This document shows, piece by piece, positions 9,337-16,607 of a DNA stretch of 16,607 nt. The notes under the pieces are model-generated. The model searched no databases. It was not told the origin of the DNA and saw nothing but the letters and a program-made list of their open reading frames with translations. Every line of letters starts with the position of its first letter. Within the stretch, counting starts at the first letter, position 1. The position numbers and the translations under genes were made by a program. Origin of the DNA: Poronia punctata (Eukaryota; Ascomycota; Sordariomycetes; Xylariales; Xylariaceae); NCBI GenBank assembly GCA_022579005.1, contig MU401861.1, forward strand, positions 1 to 16,607, read 5' to 3'.

Positions 9337-12300
9337 AGGCAGCCTCTATCTTTTCCTCATTGACGCGGGGCTGCTCAATCGGCCCATGGGATTTAGGAGA
9401 AAAGGCGTGGGATTGAAGGCGTTCTTTCGTTTTGGCTTGTGCGGTGGTCGCCGTTGTCTTATTATACCCCGGAGGACTCCTTCGATTCCGCTTGTAGCGC
9501 GTTTTACAGTCTAGGTTCTTTTTGTATAGGCGATATACACAGGTACTCATACATATCAGCCGCAGCATTTGGTCTTATGGGGCGTTTGTATATATTCTTC
9601 TCTAACAAATAACACATCATTTCCTCCTCTTTAATTTTCACTCTTTATCAAGGACCTACACGCGTGTACCTACCTAGGTTTGTAGCTTGCCGTGTTTAAT
9701 ACCTTTAAAAAGGCCAGGATATTATATAGAGTATATATTTATAAATATTTCCTTGATAACCTTGGTAACTATTAGACGATTAAACAACCTGACATATCTG
9801 ACGCTATGTATCAGAAAGAATAAATCGTCTACCTAGTATATCTAGAAGACTGAGATTGTTGACTACCTAGTTCGCCAGTGAAGTTTATAGTAAATTTCTT
9901 TGACCTAACCTAACTATTTATCTAGGTACGTAGAAATAATAGCCTGCCTGCCTAGACACCGGCAGGTTATCTTAGGTTGCAATTTAAATGTCTTGGCTAG
10001 GTATTTAGCAAAAGGGCGTTTTATCAAGAGTCCTCAGCAAAACGTACAAGTGGGCTCGGATACAAAAAGTCAGCCATATATGTGTATAGGTAAAGGTATA
10101 TACCAGACGGACGACTTTGCATCTATACCCGAAGAGTCAAGATTTCATCACATCAAAATGCCGGACCAGCATATGTTAGGTACAACTAAGTTCTAACAGT
10201 TGGATATAGGGCTGGCTAGGTAGGTATATTCCGAAGCCATCGATATAAATACAAGTTAGGTCAGATTAGGTTTTAAGTCGTGGCCAAGGCAGGTTAACTA
10301 GGAGGTTTGACAGTTACGAGTATAAGATCTGGCTCGAGTCAGGCCGGTTTTAGATATTTTGCAAATCCAAGACTATACCTACCTACTTTACTTTATTTAC
10401 CCACTTGTAACGAGTAGCGAAAGCCGGGACTGTGAACTAATATACCTAAGGTAGGTCGATGTAAGTAGAAGCTATAATTACAACCCTAAGGAGGTGTAAA
10501 GATCTGACACTAACCCAAGAGTTAATTACATTTCTAACCTTAGAAACAATCTATTTTAACCCTAGGGTTTGTTACATTGGTAACGATTCTAACAAACAAA
10601 TCTACAGTGGAAGTGCATAGTGTTTGTTGTAATTACAACTGTGTTCTGTAGCAGGAAACCCGACAGAATACATAAGGTACCTACCGGATCAGGCCACTGC
10701 TACCATGAAATGCCCAATCAAAAACAGGACGAAAACGCAGAGTTACCTACTTAGACTAGACTGTATTAATGTTCAATTGATTTAGCCTGAGAAAGAAAGA
10801 TGGAGATATCTACGTTCCTGGGAAGCATACACCATAATTACCTAGTAAGTGGAGGTGGATCCGGTTCCTAACAGCGGTATATGGTTATTCCGCCTTTGAC
10901 GGATGCTGATACCTACTTACTTAATCTACTAGGTACCTTATCCCTCCCAGCAAAGGAAGACCCATGCCAGGACAAAGTGCAATTCTAACAAAATCCAAGG
11001 TGATATAGTGACGTACTACTTTCCCTCCTTTTGTCTTTCATTCTTCCTTGTCCAATGGGGCATTTGGCAGCGCTAACCTACGTCTTTTTAAACACATGTC
11101 ACATGAAAATATATGTACGGCTCGGGTTTAAGCTGCAGTCGCCGATGTACGTTCGTTACTTGGTTGATTCTAACATAGGTATCCCCCTTTCCGCTCATAA
11201 TTCAAAACGGATGAACCCAGCTCACAACTAGTTCTCGCCCGCCGTCTTTCGCCCCCCGTAGGTACTTGTAAAAAAGATAAGAAGTTTGTGTGAAAAGCCG
11301 AGTAATAAATCCAGCAACATTTTCGGGACTTGCGCTAAGACCTTATTGGTAGGTATTTAGGTGCCTAGTAAATTAAAAAAGATGGTCCAATAGTATATAC
11401 CCATGGGTTAAAATTAGAATCAACAGACTCGGGATAAAGGGGTGGAGAGGCCGAGTCCCCTAGTCCAAAGATACCTTGGGGAAATCAGCCACAAATAAGC
11501 CACACTCGGAAACTGTTGATTCACGACATGTCACTGATCACCCCTCCAAACAGTCCCAGAGTTCCCGTCCTTTCGGGCGTCCCATCTTTCTCGATATCTT
11601 TCAGTACCACCTAACCTTGGCTATACCAGGTACGACAGGATTTAGTTATGTGCATCTGTTCCAGGTCGCCACCAACCCAGCTAGGTAGTAGCTTGAACCC
11701 GAGACCATGGAACACACCGTTCACATGGTAGTACCTTGTCTCGTAAAATCGTTATCAGCTGGGTTTTCCCAAGCTCCAAGGCCCTTTCAAAAAATAAATA
11801 GAGTCCTTTATATGTTGCTGCAGCTCGTATAGCGTATCTTGGCATGACCTCTATGGCTTATCTACACGCGAAGCCCAGAGTAGTACTAACAACTAGGTAA
11901 TACCTTACGAGTGCCTGCATGCTGTGCTGTCAAGTGGATTATGGCTGGCGCCTCAGTTGTGCGAAACAGCCACATAAAAGCCCAGCATGAGAGCTGCAAG
12001 TTGCGTTTTCCTCAGAGGTTCCGGTTTGCCTGTCAATCCTGTGTGACCGACGCATAACGGTGAAAGGGTACCGGATGGCTGCCGAAAAAGTGTGACAGAA
12101 GACACCGAACTTATCTCTGACCTAGTAGACGTTTATACAAGAAAAGATAATTAGGTGAACGGTAGTATGAACAGAATAATTCACTGCCATGAACTAGTCC
12201 TAGACGATTGGGCGGTGAGAGTCGTGAGACAATTAAGCAGCCATCGAAGTTAGGATCGGTATCATGCACGGCGAATGTCCGATAGCGCAGGTCTTAATTC

Positions 12301-12479
12301 AGGCCGTACGACTACAGACGGCTCGCTTCCTACGTCTCCTATCTTCTTTACTTCGACGGAGAAGGGGAGAAGCCTGTGATGTGCAGGTATAAACTGGGCT
12401 CCCGCATACGATTTGGTAATCAGTGCGCAGTGGTCTGACTATAAGAGCCACTTTTCGTGGAGGCGACCTGACTTGAGCT
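9337..12479. other. Gene-free spacer, about 3.1 kb
   Basis: This holds the 3' end of the regulator transcript and the upstream region of the reductase gene. Composition is AT-leaning with many TAGGTA and TACCTA boxes and scattered stops. Short open frames such as 9993-10196, 11031-11231 and 11476-11688 show no domain or codon pattern and are not called. The only clear structure is the palindrome cluster at 10475-10639. No tRNA T-loop motif or other RNA gene signature was found by eye. Confidence 0.6.
10475..10639. repeat. Palindrome cluster, possible MITE-like remnant
   Basis: TAATTACAAC at 10475-10484 is matched by its inverse GTTGTAATTA at 10626-10635, bounding about 160 bp. Inside are TTTCTAA-CC-TTAGAAA (10531-10546), the perfect 12-mer AACCCTAGGGTT (10558-10569), GTTTGTTA with TAACAAAC (10567-10574 and 10590-10597) and the nested hairpin GTTAC-ATTG-GTAAC (10571-10584). 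The perfect 14-mer GTTGTAATTACAAC follows at 10626-10639. ACAACCCTAAGG near the left end is also an imperfect inverse of CCTAGGGTTTGT. No clear target-site duplication is seen, so the mobile-element reading is tentative. Confidence 0.5.
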
Positions 12480-12623
12480 CCGTGTTCCTTTCTTTTCTGT
12501 CCTTGTCTATTTTTTTGCCGTCTAGCAGCACCATCTCGAAGATCGAGATTTCCTATAAGACACAGGAACAACTCTACATAAAACATACACCCAACACCGG
12601 CCAATCAAGCCCATAAATCAACC
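12480..12623 (+). promoter_or_regulatory. Core promoter and leader of the reductase gene
   Basis: A CT-rich stretch (about 12485-12520, with TTCCTTTCTTTTCTGTCC) precedes the coding start by about 110 bp, as is common at fungal transcription starts. CTATAAG occurs at about 12436 and 12554. The start codon context is CAACCATGTC, close to the fungal consensus. A 7-bp-arm hairpin (ATCTCGA-AGA-TCGAGAT, 12533-12549) lies in the presumed leader. The exact transcription start cannot be read from sequence. Confidence 0.5.
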
Positions 12624-13530
12624 ATGTCGCCTTCGACCATTACAGAAGAAGAGACAAGCTCGGTACCTATGAGCAACCAGATCAAGCCCCTAAATGGAAA
12701 GGTGGCCTTGATCACGGGTGCCGGCCGAGGTATAGGGCGTGGCATTGCTATAGAGCTTGGCACGCGCGGTGCTTCCGTCGTGGTAAACTACAGCCGTAGT
12801 GCCAAGTCGGCCGAGGAAGTTGTCCAACAACTCTCTCGGGTGGGTGCAAAGGCGGTTGCTTTGCAAGCCGATATCTCCAACCCTGCCGATGTAGCAGCCC
12901 TATTCGAAAAGGCCATCGCTCACTTCGGCCACATAGACTACGTCATCTCGAATTCGGGAATGGAGGTATGGTGCGAGGAAACCGAAGTGACGCCAGAGCT
13001 ATTCGACCAAGTCTTCAACCTCAACTGCCGCGGCCAATTCTTTGTGGCCCAACAGGGTCTCAAGCACGCCAGGGAGGGCGGTCGCATTGTGTTAACCTCG
13101 TCCATCGCCGCTCAGATGGCCGGGATCCCAAACCATGCCCTGTACGCCGGCTCCAAGGCCGCCGTCGAGGGATTCACCCGCGCCTTTGCCGTTGACTGCG
13201 GCCGCAAGCGCATCACCTGCAACGCCATCGCGCCAGGAGGCATCCAAACCGACATGTTCGACGAGAACAGCTGGCACTACGTCCCTGGCGGGTACAAGGG
13301 CATGCCTGTGGAGATCATAAAGGAGGGTCTCCGCAAGATGTGCCCCCTCGACCGCGTCGGCGTGCCTGCAGACGTCGGGAAAGCTGTCTATTGCCTCGTC
13401 AGCGATGAGGGCGAGTGGATCAACGGTCAGTTCCCGCTTTCTTTTTACCATGTCATAACTCACAGACACGAACTGACATGCTCACTTCCCACTAGGTCAA
13501 GTCATTCGCTGCTCGGGTGGTGGTTCCTAG
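12624..13530 (+). CDS. SDR reductase, tetra/trihydroxynaphthalene reductase-like
   Basis: NADPH-dependent short-chain dehydrogenase of 278 aa, probably cytosolic. It belongs to the family that reduces hydroxynaphthalenes in DHN-melanin synthesis, versicolorin A, or emodin-type hydroquinones. Two exons: 12624-13425 and 13496-13530. The 70-nt intron has GTCAGT, CTGAC at 13473-13477 and CTAG. The cofactor motif TGAGRGIG is at residues 31-38, VVNY follows beta-2 as in the NADPH-using members, and the NSG motif is at 110-112. The catalytic tetrad is N134, S160, Y174 and K178 (YAGSK). The stretch APGGIQTDMF at 203-212 and the following WHYVPGG loop are family marks. Splicing gives the C-terminus INGQVIRCSGGGS, matching the family's ending and its usual length near 270-285 aa. 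Reading through the intron instead gives an unrelated tail. A second in-frame ATG at 12669 would drop 15 residues, but the first has the better context. The family is firm; the substrate is not. Confidence 0.92.
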
Positions 13531-16462
13531 ACAGGCCACGACCCTGGGGCTTCACGACATATCTTCACCGAAGTTACATCCAAAGAGATGGTGGGACAGG
13601 AACCTTTATACACAAAGGAGATTACTCGGAGATGTGGATTCCATGGTGGATGAGCTCCCCAAATCGTGTAGAAGATAAACAATGATGTATGAACCTGATA
13701 CTTTACCAACGAATTGGCGCCCCAGTCGCTCATACTTAGTCGCCTGTGCCGTTCTTCCTTGACCCACGTAAGAAATATCGCATCATGTTAGAGCTGCCCC
13801 TCCTGCCGCCATATCATTATTGTTCCTTCCCTAGAACAGAGAGAGCAGATATAGCCAATGGCAGTGGCGGCGGCAGCTGGAGGGAAACCTCGCCCCATAA
13901 TGACCTTTACTTGGAGGAGCTACTTACAGATACACAACGAGTACCTACCATAAACGTGGCATGGAAGTACTAGCCTCGCCAACTAGTTCGAGGAATTCCA
14001 GCATAATACACCTAGGTTTAGTACTTACTTGCCCGCCACTGGGTGTCTGGCCATTCCAACTGGAAGCAGGAGGGTATCTCGCAAGACCTATTACGACAAT
14101 ACCTATGTTGTAATAACACAGCCTGATGTTGTCTTGGGAGCACAAGCCGCGGTGCAATGTATCATTGCGATTGGGACGTTTCGAAGGAGTCCAGTTATGT
14201 GTTTGGTAGCAGGGAAGTACCTGCCCACATGTATTCTCTAGTCACAGGCACATAATGGCCCGATCACAAAGCTGAGACCGGGTAACTGCGCCTGGCATTG
14301 CCATTTATGGCAAATATCTTCAACTTCAATGTTGTCTTCTGACGATTGAAGATAAGCTATCTAGGGAGTGCCGACAGAATTCCAATACTTATCAAAAGAA
14401 GATTTGACACTATCATGCCAACCGTACCTTGACGGTGTCGTTTGGGTCGACCATGCGAATGCCCAGTCTATGCGCTGAAACGGTCTGGGGTACGAATATC
14501 TGAAACTCGAGACCGTCGTACTAACTCGGAGACGTAGGACTTCGCGATGGTCTTCTCCCCATACCTGTTCAGCTTTCTTCCGTTCCCACATATGATCAGC
14601 TGCTTGGTCTATGTGACTGGTAAGCATCACAACCCCGCGGCAGCCACTGAACGTTGCGTGTAACCACGACTGGGCGAGGTTAGTCTCGGTATACGGCATT
14701 GAACGACTTCAAGTGAGAGTACACGGAGAAGGAAAACTTTCTATCTTTGCCCAATGCAGTTATGCACCCAGAAGGCTCGGATTTATCGGCTTGGGGTATG
14801 TTCAACCGTGGCCCTATTCGGCCACTCGGCGTGCCCACACCCGTAATACACTGGGAATTGAGATACAATCTCAACCCTTCAGTTGGTCGCTTTAGCGTGT
14901 GGGGTAGCACTGGCTTCCGTGGCTGCTGCGATATGGTTGGACATGAAGTAGGTACGCCGCAATGGTCAAGAATCCAAACAATCATCAGGGACGGGACCGA
15001 GAAGGCTGCATTGGCATGTCCAACCCTTCTTTTCGCCTTCTTCTTCTCTGTTGTTCGGGGACACTGGACATCATGATCTACGCAAAAAGCCGAGGCTGTC
15101 TTTGCAGATATAGAACGACCCCTACTACTACCCCACCCTTGATGCAAGGCCATATTGTTCCTCGACTGCATGTTGAACCAGAATAGTCTGCTTTTGGGAA
15201 CCTATTCTCGCCGACTGACCTCGCCGACTCGCCTCGATCTGCATGACATATTAGCCAAGATGTGCGGCTGTCAACAAAGATTCCTCCACGCTGTCTGTCT
15301 GAGTGGTCAATAGAAGGACCAAGCCTCCAGCAGGCACTCGCCAGAGTCATTAGGGCTGAAAACCGTACTTACTCAAAACCACACAAATAATCGCATGTGG
15401 ATTCACAAAGGACCTATGGCCTACACGACCGAGGGATATTTCCATGCATCGGAATCCATATGCAAGCATTCTAATGAGGCGGAGATGCTGTATACGCAAA
15501 CCTGCTACGTTAACGCCATGTTCTGCAGCCCAAGCCACTTACACTCCCGATTTACAGGTCACTGAGCTCAAATATTCAGATGGACAAACTAGACAGTTTC
15601 AGCTTAGGCTTCAGATTCAGATTCACATTCAGCTTCAGCTTTCGTAGCACAAAGCGATCAGTATTCAGGAGAGTAACATGAGATGGCAAAGGCGTCTGAA
15701 GAAATTTGATTAACTACGAATAGCTGATTTTCCCGGCACGGTCACTCCCAGTTATAATCATCATCCCTCATCATCATATTGCTTATCCGATGAGTTCCTG
15801 GGGCTGATGGGTACCCCATCATCGCGGCCCAGGAAAAGGTTAAGCCCAGCTGCGGAGAACATTTCGAACGGCTTCAGTGACGACCAAGTATCAGCGGACC
15901 CAGGCAAACTGTCAGTCCGCTCGGGCGAGTCATGGTGGGCAAGAACTAGGACGTACAGTGTAACAGCACCACCAAATCTATATACACTTCTGAAGGGAAG
16001 CAGGAGAAGTGTCGTACTGCCGGGATGGATATCTGGGTGTTTAATCGGTCTCCTAAAACAAAACAGCCAGGCACACCCAGAAAATTGAGGCTGGCACCCG
16101 CTCTTTGACGTGAACTCGGCATTGGGAACCTTCGGCGAGCAGATGGCCGATAACTACACAAGTTTACACATGGCGTAGCCTATGGGTTATGTCAAATGAT
16201 AATGTTTCATCGTACATGTTGCATACGCGAGAAAATCAGGTAACCATATCACCGCAGAAACAGCTATTCACAGGGGCTATGCTGGATCTGCTGTCGGGTC
16301 TGTACTACATCTGCTGTTGTGCAGTGGCAAACGGCTGTTAGCATCTGGCACACAGTGCAAATCTTACTTTTACTAAAACTGTACGCGGAGCTAATGTTAC
16401 CTATACTTTGCTCCGTGTTGCCTGCTTAGCGCTCGCATTCCTAAGCGTTACCTTTATATGCA
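13531..16462. other. Spacer, about 2.9 kb, no gene supported
   Basis: The first few hundred bases must contain the 3' UTR of the reductase. Beyond that, open frames of 60-163 aa overlap on both strands (for example minus 14361-14699, minus 14680-15171, plus 14747-15076), with no recognisable domain. They could be random or relics of a decayed gene. Small simple repeats occur at 15598-15639 and around 15757-15780 (ATC-rich). No tRNA, rRNA or transposon ends were recognised. Confidence 0.55.
15598..15639 (+). repeat. TTCAGN hexanucleotide repeat, seven units
   Basis: Seven consecutive 6-bp units of TTCAGC or TTCAGA type, with the variants TTAGGC and TTCACA. Translated in one frame it gives an alternating Gln/hydrophobic pattern, but the surrounding frame is short and not supported as a gene. 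Confidence 0.8.
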
Positions 16463-16500
16463 ATAAACTAGCTAGATAAACTAGCTTAGATAAACTAGCA
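16463..16500. repeat. ATAAACTAGC repeat, three 13-14 bp units
   Basis: Units start at 16463 (ATAAACTAGCTAG), 16476 (ATAAACTAGCTTAG) and 16490 (ATAAACTAGCAAAG). The third passes directly into the downstream 13-bp array, so the two arrays share both period and junction. Confidence 0.8.
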
Positions 16501-16607
16501 AAGGTCAATTGCAAAGGTCAATTGCAAAGGTCAATTGCAAAGGTCAATTGCAAAGGTCAATTGCAAAGGTCAATTGCAAAGGTCAATTGCAAAGGTCAAT
16601 TGCAAAG
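16498..16607. repeat. 13-bp satellite-like tandem array GCAAAGGTCAATT
   Basis: Eight complete units plus six bases, all identical, run to the last base of the window. The unit joins to form CAATTG and TTGCAA palindromes at each junction. There are no variable spacers, so it is not a CRISPR array, and the unit is not the TTAGGG telomere repeat. The true length is unknown because the window ends inside it. Confidence 0.95.

Noticed and set aside
10558..10569. Interstitial telomere repeat
   Set aside because: Only one head-to-head pair of TTAGGG-like hexamers is present, which is explained as one palindrome in the cluster rather than a telomere tract.
13092..13469. Minus-strand 125-aa frame inside the reductase
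   Set aside because: It is a shadow of the GC-rich third codon positions of the SDR gene, whose own frame has a full catalytic tetrad.
12624..13685. Single-exon 353-aa version of the reductase
   Set aside because: The last 85 residues have no SDR character, while splicing out 13426-13495 gives the expected family C-terminus and length.
16498..16607. CRISPR array or telomere
   Set aside because: Units are directly adjacent without spacers, and the 13-bp unit is not the TTAGGG hexamer. The host also appears to be a fungus.

Overview
The window looks like nuclear DNA of a filamentous ascomycete (Pezizomycotina). The signs are short GT-AG introns of 58-70 nt with CTGAC branch sites, a fungal Zn2Cys6 binuclear cluster gene, a fungal polyketide-type naphthol reductase, many TAGGTA/TACCTA motifs in the spacers, and a long AT-saturated block of the kind left by repeat-induced point mutation (RIP). 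The species cannot be named from the sequence.

Layout: (1) 1-5386 is an extremely AT-rich block without coding capacity, interpreted as RIP-destroyed transposon DNA. It carries a 24-bp tandem repeat at its left edge and seven same-orientation copies of a TACTAATTA dimer. (2) 5387-5621 is a 40-bp tandem repeat lying exactly on the AT-to-normal-GC transition. (3) 5622-7971 is ordinary-composition spacer. (4) 7972-9336 is a three-exon gene for a compact transcription factor with two C2H2 fingers and one Zn2Cys6 cluster. (5) 9337-12479 is gene-free spacer holding a dense palindrome cluster at 10475-10639. (6) 12624-13530 is a two-exon gene for an SDR of the tetra/trihydroxynaphthalene-reductase and versicolorin-reductase family. 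(7) 13531-16462 has no gene I can support. (8) 16463-16607 is a satellite-like 13-bp tandem array that runs off the window end.

Both genes are on the + strand, about 3.3 kb apart. The C2H2-C2H2-Zn2Cys6 order is the architecture of the melanin regulators Cmr1/Pig1, and naphthol reductases are their classical partners in DHN-melanin and related naphthalene or anthraquinone clusters. No polyketide synthase, scytalone dehydratase or laccase is visible, so the pair is either the edge of a cluster that continues outside the window or an orphan remnant beside a RIP block. The regulatory link is inference. The rest of the window is mostly repeats and non-coding spacer.
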